A stretch of 64,000 bases of DNA. Origin: Tenebrio molitor. Lineage: Eukaryota > Arthropoda > Insecta > Coleoptera > Tenebrionidae. Location: NCBI RefSeq assembly GCF_963966145.1, contig NC_091049.1, positions 7,502,001 through 7,566,000 on the forward strand, read 5' to 3'. Positions 11,114-22,062 of this stretch are shown piece by piece (the stretch's first letter is position 1; each line of letters begins with the position of its first letter). The notes below the pieces were generated by a model. That model made no database searches, had not been told where the DNA came from, and saw only the letters and a program-made list of their open reading frames with translations. A program made the position numbers and the translations under genes.

Positions 11114-13790
11114 AGTCAATGTCACAGATACAAATAATCTCTTGCAGCTATATCATGAGAGATTCGGACATCAGAATAAGCGCCATGTGAAGTCGCTACT
11201 GAGCAAGGAGCTGAACATCAAAGTGGAAATGGACAGTGAACTGTGTGAAGGCTGTATGTACGGAAAAGCTCATCGCCTACCATTTGGCACTAGAACGAAG
11301 ACAACAAAAGCAGGACAGCGAGTTCACACAGATGTATGCGGACCATTTCAGGAATCGATGTCAGGATTTAAATATTTTGTGCTCTTCAAGGACGATTACA
11401 CAAAATTCAGGACGATTTATTTCTTGAAAGAAAAATCAGAAGTTGCAGAGAAGCTGAGTCAGTTTTTAGCTGAAACAAAAACTGTTGGACATGTGATCAA
11501 AGAACTTCTGAGTGACAATGGGAAGGAGTTTGACAACAAGGACGTTAGAAGTATGCTTCAAAAGGAAGGTATTATTCAACGTCTAACGATGCCATACACC
11601 CCACAACAAAACGGCTGTAGCGAAAGAGAGAATCGCACAGTCGTCGAAACAGCAAGGGCAATTATGCATGCCCACGGAAACATTCCGCAGACACTCTGGG
11701 CTGAAATAGTTCGTTCAGCGAACTACATCTTGAATCGCACGGGACCTTCAAACGTGCCAGGAACATCTCCATATGAACTGTGGTACGGTAAGAAACCGGG
11801 ACTGAAACACTTACGTGTAATAGGCTCCACTTGCTATGTTCATGTTCCGAAGCAAACCAGAAAAAAGATGGACCCAAAAGCCACTAAAGGTATTCTCATT
11901 GGCTACGATCATGATGACGGATACAGGATCTTCGACAAAGAGGAATGCAAACTCATTAGATCACGAGATGTCGTATTTGAAGAGAAAACGCTTGAGCACA
12001 CGAAAAGTGTGATTATTCCAGAAGATGATTCAACGGCTAAACAGGAAATTCAAGCTGATCGCGATGATGAACTCACCGATGACGATGAAGAGGAGCAGGA
12101 AACCGAAGATACGTCAATTTCTGGAACTTCCGAGTCAGATTGCGAGCACAACGCCGACAGGACCACACGATGTCTACGGAACAGATCGACTCTGAAAGCG
12201 CCAGAGAAACTGCAAGACTACGTGATGCATCTTGCAACGTCACTTGAGGAACCAGAAACTTACGGCGAGGCCATGAAGTCGGATCAAAAGGATTACTGGA
12301 AAGAAGCCATGGACCTTGAAATGAAGGCTCTTCAAGAAAACGAGACTTGGGAGCTAGTGGACTTACCTCAAGGAAAAAGGGCTATTTCAAACAAATGGGT
12401 CTACAAAGTGAAAACCAACGCCGATGGATCAATCGATAAGTTCAAGGCGAGACTGGTCATCAAGGGCTATTCACAGCAAAGAGGAATTGACTATGACGAA
12501 ACTTTCAGTCCAGTAGCCAGGAAGTCTACTATTCGAACGTTACTCAGTGTTGCCGCAAATGAAGGTATGAAACTTGCACAGATTGACGTTTCAACGGCTT
12601 TTCTCTATGGTGACTTGAAGGAAACCATATACATGCAACAACCTGAAGGACACGGTGATGGATCTGGGAGAGTATGTCGACTAAAGAAAAGCTTGTATGG
12701 GCTGAAACAAGCCCCTCGTTGCTGGAATGAGAAGTTTAGCAATTACATCATTAAATTGGGTTTTCGAAGGAGCGAAGCGGATCCTTGTCTTTTTGTTAGG
12801 CAAACAGGCTCCACAAAAATGTTCTTCGTCCTTTATGTTGATGATGGTTTAATTGCAGCCAATGAGGAACAGGAACTTCAACAATTTATCGATGACTTAG
12901 GACGAAAGTTCAAAATAACTGCTAAACCTGCGTCGTTTTTCCTGGGACTGGAAATCAATCGAGAAGAAGACGGCTCGGTGAGGGTGAGTCAAACCCACTA
13001 CACCGAAAAACTGTTAGAACGATTCAACATGAGTAACTGCAAGGCAGTGACTACTCCAATCGTCAAGGACAACGACACAGAAGAAAGCTCTCGAAACTCC
13101 GAGTTTCCATACAGACAAGCCGTGGGAGCATTGATGTTCCTCATGTGTGGGACACGTCCGGATATTGCGTACGCACTCAGCGTGGTATCCAGAAATCTTG
13201 AGAATCCAACAGATCGAGACGTAGTTAGGGTCAAGAGGATTTTGCGGTACCTGAGAGGTACAACGAACTGTGGGCTTCTTTACAAGAACAACCAAGCAAA
13301 GGGGGTTTTTGAATGCTACAGCGATGCAGATCACGGTGGTGACCTTAGCACGGGGCGCTCGACCTCTGGTGTACTGTGCCTCCACTCTGGGGCCCCTATT
13401 TCCTGGATGAGCCAAAGACAATCTTCCGTTGCCATATCCACAACTGAAGCTGAAGTTGTAGCTGCCAGCGAAGCTGCCAGGGAGATCATCTGGATCAAGA
13501 GGATTTTAACTGAACTGGACCAATTGAAAGCAACACCTACATTACAAATCGACAATGAAGCTGCTATTCGACTTGCCCAGAATCCCGAGTTCCATCGAAG
13601 AATGAAGCATATTCGTATCAGACACTTTTTTGTTCGCGAATTAGTAACTGCTGGAGAGATTATGGTTTCAAAAGTAGATTCTGAAAAACAGCTCGCGGAC
13701 ATATTAACAAAACCATTGTTTTCAACCCGATTTAGAGATTTGTGTAACGACATGGGAATCTGTAAGTTATTAAATAAGGGAGAGTGTTGA
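11104..13790 (+). pseudogene. copia-B pol: integrase, reverse transcriptase, RNase H
   Basis: An open frame of nearly 900 codons with no normal start; it begins at the deletion joint. Domains in order: pre-integrase zinc region (LYHERFGHQ with CEGCMYGKAHRLPFG); integrase with HTDVCGPF, LLSDNGKEF and PQQNGCSERENR as the D, D and E regions; reverse transcriptase with the LYVDDG active site; RNase H with CYSDADHGG and ISTTEAEV. The coding part shows no stop or frameshift. The final TGA lies in the first six bases of the 3' LTR, so the stop codon is supplied by the LTR. Loss of protease and knuckle makes the element non-autonomous. Copia-A is about as long and shares the same architecture. Confidence 0.9.
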
Positions 13791-13952
13791 TGTATTTCTC
13801 ATTTTATAATTATTTAATAACAGTACTTTTATTTTGTTTAGGTTGGTACTAAAACCAACGAGTAGATGTAACTAAGGAAAAACCTGGTATACGCCATAGA
13901 CACTAACTTGAAACTTGTAGATGGTAAAACAACACGTTCACGTTTGAATAAA
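13785..13952 (+). repeat. 3' LTR of copia-B, 3'-truncated
   Basis: Matches the first 168 bp of the 5' LTR with one difference and then ends at GAATAAA. The remaining 51 bp are absent and Harbinger sequence follows directly. The preceding AAGGGAGAG is the polypurine tract. Confidence 0.85.
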
Positions 13953-14019
13953 TAACCAAGCAATTTAATAGTTAACCAGTTTTATTTGGGTTAACCCACG
14001 ACTGAAATACCGGGCCTTA

Positions 14020-14355
14020 GAATGCAAGCAACAGTAAAACAATAGGAAACATTGCTATTTTGGTGACGCTGTTCCCATTTTCCAAAGTATCATTATTTGG
14101 TGTCCACTAAGAATTTTTGATGTTAATTTAATTTTTTGGAGGACAGTGCTAGGGGTGTATAATTTAATTTGGTGAACATTATATTAATACCCATTTATAT
14201 TTATGAATTTTATTTTATTTATTTCCATTATCCTATCACAAAAAAATTTTTTCATTTAAAATTTTTTATTTTCAATCTTTTCTTATACATTTCAACCGCA
14301 TTTACAAAATATTTTGTTTTTATACATTAAAGTTCTCGTGTTCTTACCACTTAAA
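14020..14355. other. AT-rich spacer
   Basis: Non-coding, rich in A and T runs. No repeat ends or genes recognised between the Harbinger element and hAT-1. Confidence 0.4.
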
Positions 14356-14691
14356 ATTAACTTTAGTGATGGATAAATGACCGGTCATTTATTTTTGGTC
14401 AAAGTTGACCGGTCCTTGATCGGTCAATTACCAGTCATTATTGGTCAAAAAGTAGGAACTAGTTAAACATCACAAAATGATTCTTTTAATGTCAAGGATT
14501 ATTTTAATACCAAATAATGGTTCTTAATTCCATTTTTTATAAGATTTATTGATCGACAAATTATTGTTCTAAAATAGTGTAAGTGAGGTTAAGTTTGAAT
14601 TGTTTGAAGTTATACATTGTTTTTTCTTTACATATTTGCTTGAATTTGAACTTTTTGTTAATTTAAAACGCTTTAAAACTTTCAACACAAC

Positions 14692-14707
14692 TGTGTGTGT
14701 GTGTGTA
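14692..14707. repeat. Short (GT)n tract
   Basis: About eight GT units (CTGTGTGTGTGTGTGT) within the hAT-1 shell. Confidence 0.8.
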
Positions 14708-14772
14708 TTTTCAGTTTTTCAGTTTCTTTTAAAATACTTACACATTCGTTTAGAATTTAAAAAAGTAGGTAC

Positions 14773-16054
14773 TGTTACGATTTAAATCGCCGCGCGTTTT
14801 TAAATCTTCGCGATTTTTCTAGAATGTTCTAGAATCCATCGCGACGGAAACGTACTCGGACTTCCGCCGAAAAATCTGCGAATAGAGGGGGTGGAAGGTA
14901 TAAATCGGGGGAACCAGGGACGGAAGGACTTTTCACGACCTTTTGCCGGTGGTGTTGTCAGTGCCTGGGGAGAGTCAAGGGGACAGTGATCGAATGAATT
15001 TGCAGGGCCGACGAGACGACGTAGTGGAGTTCACGAGGGCCGTTGGAGACGATTCGTCAAAGTACCACCGCTCACATCGCCAAGCGGATCAAGGATTTCA
15101 CTACGGAAGGTTCCAAACCGAACGCTTTTGGGGATCAGGATCTCGTCGAGTCCTGTCAGTCCAGGTCGTCCCCGGACTCACCGGAAGGTGCCGGATCTAC
15201 CCACCAGCAAGTCCGGAGCAGTGGTGACACCCCATTTTTTTACAGGCCGTAGCTTCTCAAGTTTTCGGTTGTATTTTGTCACTCCGTCGAACTAATTGAG
15301 CGTTTGTATTTAACTATAGTCAAATTTCCATTGTCACTCATTATTTCGACGGGTGATTAGTTCTATCAAATTCATTTAAATTATATATCGCGTTTAGGAT
15401 TTATAATTTGTTCCACTAACTTAAGAAAAAATTTCCTTATCAAGTCCGTCGGGTTTTTATATTCACGAACGATTATCAATCCGTGAGTGACCTCGCCAGG
15501 AATTGTGTATCGCGCTCACCGAACATTTTTTTGTGCGTGGTTCTTCACCGGAGAAAAACATCTTAACTTCAATTTTTTTTTTTGGAGCGAAGGAAGACTT
15601 GGAGGACCTCTCCGCTTATGCGGGCGGAGTAGCCGAATAGCGACGTTACGTAGGATCAGTCGGCCTTCCTCCTTCGCTAAAGAAGGGAATTTTTTTTACT
15701 GTTTCGCCGGTACTCGTTCGTTGAATATCTGGGACCCGGAGGACCCTCCGAAGAGTTAGGGTTATTCAAATTTGTACACGCCATAGGGCTAGTCAGGCTT
15801 CGTTGTTTTTCTTTTTCATTATATCATTATTTTCATTGTTTGACATCTGAATAAACGATTAGTTGGAAGATTGTGTATCATTTCCCGTACTCCGGGCTGT
15901 TCTCACCAAATTTTCAGCTTCAGTCGGCGTTTCTCGTGGTTCGCATTGTAAACCGAGTCGAAGCCACGACTTGTTCGTTATACCCCTGAACATTCCGGAT
16001 TTGTAACCGGTAACAGGGTTGCCCAGTTTCGGGAACGTAATTTATAACGTAACA
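14773..16054 (+). mobile_element. Solo LTR, gypsy- or BEL-like
   Basis: 1282 bp running from TGTTACGATT to ATAACGTAACA, flanked by GTAC (14769-14772 and 16055-16058). The TGTTACG...CGTAACA ends and GC-rich body are typical of insect gypsy/BEL LTRs. A TATA box (TATAAAT, about 14899) and an AATAAA near 15851 fit a plus-strand U3-R-U5 order. There is no primer site or coding region, so it is a solo LTR left by recombination. Short open frames inside are not taken as genes. Confidence 0.85.
14899..14905 (+). promoter_or_regulatory. TATA box of the solo LTR
   Basis: TATAAAT in a GC-rich setting, 126 bp from the LTR start, as expected for a U3 promoter. Confidence 0.55.
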
Positions 16055-16078
16055 GTACCTAAGTATTTTATAAAAATA

Positions 16079-16309
16079 CGGGGTGATCAAGAAGGACTGT
16101 TTAAGTTGGTAACACTGAATTGTATTTTAAATCGTATAACAGGAGTAACTTTCGGTTGTTGATGGCTTGCTGTTGTTAATGCTATACCTACATCAGATAT
16201 TTGTCAAATAAACCAACAAAACATATCCGGTTGCAGTGTTATAAGTAACCGAATTAAAAAATTTTCTTAATTGTACTGCCAACTTAAACAGTCCTTCTTG
16301 ATCACCCGG
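16079..16309. mobile_element. Mariner-type miniature, CGGGGTGATC ends
   Basis: 231 bp. Inverted ends of about 34 bp, with GATCAAGAAGGACTGTTTAA against the reverse complement at the right. TA on both sides (16077-16078, 16310-16311). Confidence 0.85.
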
Positions 16310-16780
16310 TATATTGTATGTCATGTTAAGAAGACACAAAAACGATTGAAATAGAAAAACCACTTCTTCCTAATAGATAAAAAGCTTAATATTCGTTTTC
16401 CACAATGATCTTTATTAAAGTTTCAGATGTTTCTTTGTCATAATTTACTTATTTATTGTCATAATCCATTTCTTCATTGTCAGCAGCTACGTAAATGAAA
16501 TCAGACAACCCAACATAACCTCATCTCATCAGTCAAACAGTCATCATATCCTATAATCAAAGAATAAGTACGCTATACCAGATCGCTATACGAACAAGAA
16601 GCGACACGCAAATAAAAATCGTGTTGCAATTTTGGTGCGCATGTCTACTGAAAATGTTACATTGTGTTGTGTTAGTGTCAACACTGTCAACTGTCAACAG
16701 TGAAATTCCTGTTTTCGTGTGCCTGTTTCTCGTGTTTTTTTAAACAACTTTGTATTTTTGCGTGGCTGTTTATTGGCAAA

Positions 16781-19506
16781 ATGAATAAACCAATTTCGCA
16801 TTATGCTGTGGCAAATTGCAACACAAAAAATGATGGTAGAATTAGCTTTTATAGATTTCCTAAAGCAGATTGTGCTAGGTAAGTAACACTGGAAAAAAAA
16901 TGAAGTAAGTTTTAAAGTTATTACGATTATAGGTGTCTTGAATGGTTGAGTCAATGTGGAAGGCTTGATTTAATTGATAAAAATATCAATAATAATTTAA
17001 GAGTATGTGGGAAACATTTTGAGCCAACAATGTTTATAAACATTCATAGAAATAGATTACTTCCCCATGCAAAACCAACACTTTTCTTACCTGAAAAGAG
17101 TGATAAGTAAGTGAAAATAGTAATTGTGATTATCTTAAAAGAATATAATTCAACTAAATTTTATTTTTAGTATACCCCTACAAGGGCTTGTAACGTCTGT
17201 TCAAGGAGAAAGTATTCCTGGACTTAGTTCTAATAATAATAATCAATTATTAGAAGTATCCATTCCTGATGAGGATTTATGGTATATAGACAAAATATTA
17301 AGTTACCTGAAATATTTGATGAAAATGTTTTTGTAGTGATTTAAAAAGATCTGCATCAACATCAACTGCTGAAACTCAAACATCGCAGGTATGCAGTGCA
17401 AATACCCCAAGAAAAAATAAGCTTCGAAGAAACATTTTAAAACTTCAACGAAGTACGAAATTGTTACATTCTAAAATCTCAAATAAAGTCGAGCCAGATG
17501 TAACAACAGAAGAGTTTAAAAAATTGTGTGAAAGATTTCTTCCAGAAAATATAGTTGACATTGTAAAAGCCCAAGTGGCTCTTAAGGACAGACCACCCAC
17601 AACTAGAAGATATACTGAAGAATACAAACAATTTGCGCTGAAGTTATATTTTACCAGTCCAAAGGCTTATAAATTATTACAGAAAAGTTTTATTTTGCCA
17701 AATATTAGAAGTCTTCAAAGAATTACCCAAAATATGGACTTTAAAGTAGGTTTCAATGACTTTGTTTTTAAAGCTTTCCAATTAAAATTAAACAGTTTAG
17801 CAGAAGCTGAAAGATGCTGCACCATTTGCATTGATGAAATGTCAATAAAATCTGCTCTATTTTATAGTCTCCCCAGAGATGTAATTATTGGTTTTCACAA
17901 TGAAGGTGATGGAAATAAATTTTTACCGGCACAGTCTGTAATGGTTATTATGGCTAGAGGAATTTTTAAAAAATTTAAACAACCAATATGCTATTTTTTA
18001 ACAAATACAACATGTAAAGGAGAAAAATTAAAATCCATAGTTTTACATTGTATTGAAAAGTTGCATTTAGAGTCAGGTGCTGATGTAAAAGCCGTTGTAA
18101 GTGACCAAGGTACTAATTTTAGAGAATTGGTAAAAAACTTGGGTATCTCAGCTGAGAAACCTTATTTTTTTGTTAATGGAAAAAAAGTTTACTATTTTTT
18201 TGATGTGCCCCATTTAATGAAATCTGTGCGCAATAATTTATTAAAATATGATATATTTTTCAATGATGAAAAAAAGGCATCATGGAAATATATTGAGGCT
18301 TTTTATGCATCCGACAAATCTAAACCACTGCGATTGGCCCCAAAATTAACAAATATCCACATTCATCCAAATAATTTTCAGAAAATGCGGGTTAAATATG
18401 CCACACAAGTTTTTAGTGAATCGGTTGCAGTTGGTTTGTCAACATACGTGTGTTTTAACGCTTTACCAGCAGAAGCTTCAGAAACATCAGAATTTTTGGA
18501 ACAATTTGACAAATTATTTGATTTATTCAACTCTTCAAAGTATAAAGGCGCAAAAAAATATAATTTGGCATTTATGGGAGCTGACTTCCAAATACAATTT
18601 TTAAATAAAATGGTGGATTTATTAAACTCCATCAAAATATTTGATAGTTCAAATAAACCTATTACTAACAAAATTAAATGTTTTGAGGGCTGGGTTATGA
18701 CAATTAACTCTTTGAAATCTCTGTGGGTAGACTGTAAAAATGAAAACCATTCGTTTTTATTCACCAGAAGACTCAATCAAGATTGTCTGGAAAACTTTTT
18801 TGGAACAATTAGGAGTCAGGGAGGTAATTGCACAAACCCAACCCCTCAAAAATTTGAAAATGCTTTTAAAAGAATATTTTCAATAGATTTCTTACAGCAC
18901 AATGAAAGTGGAAACTGTGTTGATGATTTTGACAAAATACTAACAATAATAAATCGAAATGTTTTGCAGCAAGTGATTTCTAATGAAGAAGCCGTATCAT
19001 CAAATACAAATGATAAACTCACTTTTAGCTTCTGTGATTTTAGAGATTTGGACTTTCTGGCTGAAAATGCTCTTTACTATGTTTCCGGGTATTTATATAA
19101 AAAATCATTAAACGTGCACGCTTGCAACGTATGCGAGCAAGTAGAAAATAAGGAATTGACAGCATCCAATTTGTTTTGTCATTTAAAGGTGTACGAAACA
19201 AAACAAAAAAAAACTTTTGGGAATTTAGTCATGCCAAACAACGAATTTGTACAATTCGTTAAAAAAATGGATGACTTGTTTACTCTAAATTTTCAAACGC
19301 TTTCTACGCAACAAAATGTTGGTAAAGCCCTTGTAAACTTATTTAACCAAGTTGATTATACGCCAAAATGCCCTGATTTCCCCAAACTATACGTTTGCAA
19401 ATTATTTTGTAGGATGAAAATTTTTCACTCTTTAAAACATGCGAATAGTGAATTTAAAAATACCGACAAACAAAGCAAAAAGTTGATAAAAATTTTGCAT
19501 TTGTAA
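16781..19506 (+). CDS. P-element-like transposase with THAP domain, four exons
   Basis: Cut-and-paste transposase of the P/THAP9 family, acting in the nucleus. Predicted exons: 16781-16878, 16933-17106, 17171-17281 and 17337-19506. All junctions are GT-AG, total 2553 nt, one open frame of 850 residues. Exons 1-2 form the THAP zinc-finger domain (VCGKHF as the C-x2-H half, then LLPHAKPTLFLP). The usual first zinc cysteine is Tyr here (YAVANC; TAT for TGT). A central helical region with RRYTEEYKQFALKLYF resembles the HTH/coiled-coil part. RNase-H-like core: Asp at about 294 (CIDEMS), Asp at about 384 (VSDQGTNF) and Glu at about 613 (LENFFGTIRSQGG), with FDVPHLMKSVRN in between. No stop or frameshift was found, so it may be functional apart from the THAP change. 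Homologous relics lie at 5034-5491, 27024-27425 and 28289-28480. Confidence 0.87.
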
Positions 19507-19662
19507 TTTTATTTTGTATTATTTTTATGTTTTTTGATGTTTATAATGTGTTTTTTAGTTGTGTATAAATATGTAGTTAGGTAACGATTTTTGATGTTAT
19601 TATTTATTTGTGCTTGTAATTTTTGTTTTGTATTTTATTGTTACTAGGTATTATATCAATTA

Positions 19663-19668
19663 AATAAA
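19663..19668 (+). promoter_or_regulatory. Polyadenylation signal of the P-like gene
   Basis: AATAAA, about 155 bp downstream of the transposase stop and inside the transposon's right end. Confidence 0.6.
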
Positions 19669-19925
19669 GCATATTTTGGGCGGATTATGCCGTATCATGA
19701 CCTTTATTAAAAATGTCTTTAATTAAAGTTCCAATTAACGGCCCACTGTTTCTGTGCAATAATTTAAAAGTTAGCGCTTATATCAGTGGTGTTTAATTGG
19801 CTGGGAGAAATTGAGTGATACTTTCAGTAGACATGCGCACTCAAAATCGATGCACTTGGAAAGCATGGGATGTCGTCGTAGTGTCGCTTCTTGTTCGTAT
19901 AGCGTACTTATTCTTTGCTATAATC

Positions 19926-19965
19926 ATTGTCTAAGTAGAAGTAGAAGTAGTTCTACTTAGACAAT
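19926..19965. repeat. 40-bp palindrome between GCTATAATC repeats
   Basis: Arms ATTGTCTAAGTAGAA and TTCTACTTAGACAAT around a 10-base loop, flanked by 9-bp direct repeats GCTATAATC (19917-19925 and 19966-19974). It directly follows the P-like transposon and uses the same target sequence, so it looks like a second insertion or a repair footprint at the same spot. Confidence 0.8.
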
Positions 19966-20125
19966 GCTATAATCTTCAACATTATAAGCGGGAAATTTAA
20001 ATTTTAAAAATGACTGGTCAAATTCGTCAAGTCATTGACAATTATTGACCGGTCAATTGGGTCATTGACTAGGTCAATTACCGGACCTTACAACACTAAT
20101 TAACTTTATTCCCTTAACAAAAGTA

Positions 20126-20356
20126 AAGTCCATTCATTTTGTATTGAACTTTTCAAGGTCAAATAATTTTATTTTTTGGCTGTGTAATTATGTTTTGTAA
20201 ATAATGACATGCAGGTAAACACCGTAAACGTTGAATTGAGCATTGCTAAATCACATTATGTTGGTTAGATGCATGTCACTATTTACAAAACATAATTACA
20301 GAGCCAAAATTTAAATTATTTGACCTTGAAAAGTTCAATACAAAACGAATGGACTT
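20126..20356. mobile_element. Mariner-type miniature, AAGTCCATTC ends
   Basis: 231 bp foldback with about 80-bp inverted arms (AAGTCCATTCATTTTGTATT against its reverse complement) and TA on both sides (20124-20125, 20357-20358). Diverged relatives occur at 36247-36485. Confidence 0.85.
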
Positions 20357-20358
20357 TA

Positions 20359-22062
20359 TACATATATGGTTAATGTTACTATTTTGTCGACTATTTCAGG
20401 TTCAATTTCAAATTTTTGTTCACATTTGAAAGAAAACTTTTTAATATCAATATCTACTCTGAAAAATTTACAGTGGTCAGCATGAAGATCGAATATAGTA
20501 CTGGTAGAAGAGTTGGATATCGCGTTTTCTTCAACACCATGTCTTGTAGATTTGTTCCAAGATTGGGATCGGGAATGGGAATTTCGGATGTAGAAATTTC
20601 TGGAATCTTTAAAAGTTTGTAATTTGTTTAATATGTGTGATATTTATAGGTATAAAAAAAAAAGTTTGTCCAGCGAGAGATTGGGTGACATAAAAATCAC
20701 TAAATTCTACGCAGAGAAAGTAGTACCTAGTAACACTTTGTGCCCTGAAATTTTGCTGTAATTAATGAAGTACCTTAACGAATAAGAGACAAAATGAATG
20801 AAAAATATTACAGTTGAAGTATTTTACACGAAGACGTGTACCTACTCTTGATAACTACTTGCGTCAAGAATATTTAAAAGTAAAACCTCAACCAACAAGA
20901 TCGTTTATACGTATAAATGTAAATTAGAATAATTATACATATATACTATTATACATCGAGAGAGGGAAATAATCTATATCAATGTGGAATCAAACGACTT
21001 AATTTAGCTGGTCGTGAAATATCTACGAAATTGTTGTGTTCAAAATAGCGGAAGATCAGTTCGTGATGCAAAATATGGGGAACTTTTCAGGGGGGTAGGA
21101 GTTGAAATAAAACAATTCCTTGGGTTTAAGGACGCCTGTATTTAATTAATCAAATAAATAAAATCAAATACGTTCTTGTTTTCACCTGCAGTAACTGGTT
21201 AATTTTAAATTAAATTTCTGACTTACACAAAATTGTGGACAATGCTGCTCGAGTACCCTTAAGACATAATACATAATACTGTAAACATAAAACAAAAATG
21301 GACAACGAGATCGTCAAGGTTAATTTAAATTAAATCCTGAGACTTCCTGAAGACGTTTGTCTGAATGACTGACTACCGTGCGCCAGTCCGAATTCAATTT
21401 GACTTATTAATATTAATATATATATATATATATTCTAGAATATTAACTTTACTTATTGAATAAACCTCAGAAGAGCCTGTAGCGGTAGGAGACTGAAAAT
21501 AAAATTAAAAAAATGTCTACTCAAATACTGCAAGAGACATGTAAACAGCACCTCGATTTTGTGAACAAATAAAAAACCACGTTTGTTCAAAGAAACGAAA
21601 TTGTTCATAAAATTGAAAGGTAGTTTTTAAATTATAATTCTAACAAAATATGACTTTTACAAGACATTAAAGTAAGATGTTAGTTTTGTTTCACATTTTT
21701 TTTTCCTCTAAATTTTTCATCACCGCGATGTTTCAATATTTATTTACGTAAAGTTAATATATCATCGTTAAAAATATTGCGTTCACTCTAAAGAAGTATT
21801 TTATCAAATTTATTATTTCAATTTTTTCAAAAATAATGTTAAAACTTGCGCTGCGGTTTCATATTGTGACGCTTTTGCCTGAACAGTCAATGTAAAACAC
21901 ACGTTTGCCAGGGTCAGTTCAAACTAAACATTTTCATTTTTAACTGATGTGCCAAATGAAATGTGATATAGAAATGCTAAATATGGGTCAATTAATATAA
22001 GGCCGGCTCAGCATATCTTATTTATGATGTTTTGTATAGTGGAAGCATAATGTTAAGGTAAA
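20359..22062. other. Gene-free AT-rich stretch
   Basis: No supported gene. Contains an (AT)n microsatellite at about 21417-21432. At 20666-20685 is an 18-bp block GTCCAGCGAGAGATTGGG, which recurs inverted at about 33163-33182. Neither block can be assigned to a known element by eye. Confidence 0.45.

Larger units (their letters stand above)
10191..13952 (+). mobile_element. Ty1/copia LTR retrotransposon, copia-B (deleted)
   Basis: Plus-strand copia inserted in the Harbinger relic. The 5' LTR is about 219 bp (TGTTGATG to CCCAACA) and abuts a copia-type primer site. The 3' LTR has only its first 168 bp and lacks the last 51. Over the shared 168 bp the LTRs differ at one place (A at 10331, T at 13925). 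An internal deletion removed the gag zinc knuckle, the protease and linker sequence; the rest of pol is open. Possible 4-bp flanks: TAAC at 10187-10190 and 13953-13956. Confidence 0.9.
8571..14016 (+). mobile_element. PIF/Harbinger element, degraded, with nested copia-B
   Basis: Perfect 27-bp terminal repeats (starting GGCCCGGTATTTCAGTCG) with a TTA target duplication (8568-8570 and 14017-14019), the signature of Harbinger. GGTTAAC-type motifs recur near both ends. Of its 5446 bp, 3762 bp are copia-B, so the host element is about 1.7 kb. It contains fragments of a DDE_Tnp_4 transposase and a Tc1-type miniature. Confidence 0.85.
16558..19917 (+). mobile_element. Complete P-element-like (THAP) DNA transposon
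   Basis: 3360 bp with inverted ends CAAAGAATAAGTACGCTATA and CGAACAAGAAGCGACAC, a second inverted block GTGCGCATGTCTACTGAAA further in, and a direct repeat CTATAAT (16551-16557 and 19918-19924) as a 7-8 bp target duplication. The left end carries 13 extra bases (CCAGATCGCTATA) that duplicate part of the repeat. Encodes one four-exon transposase with no lesion. A polyadenylation signal lies 155 bp after the stop. It sits in hAT-1. Confidence 0.88.
14364..20098. mobile_element. hAT-type shell, hAT-1
   Basis: Ends TAGTGATGG (left) and the reverse of TAGTGTTG (right), with a perfect 8-bp target duplication ATTAACTT (14356-14363 and 20099-20106). This is the hAT signature. Sub-terminal GACCGGTCA and GGTCAATTACC repeats occur at both ends. 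I see no hAT transposase inside. The 5735 bp consist mostly of later insertions: a solo LTR, a miniature and a P-like transposon. Confidence 0.85.

Noticed and set aside
11236..13753. Antisense and alternative-frame ORFs across copia-B
   Set aside because: Shadows of the pol frame with no domain signature of their own.
14943..15759. Open frames inside the solo LTR as genes
   Set aside because: They overlap each other, have no recognised domain and sit in a GC-rich LTR body where chance frames are expected.
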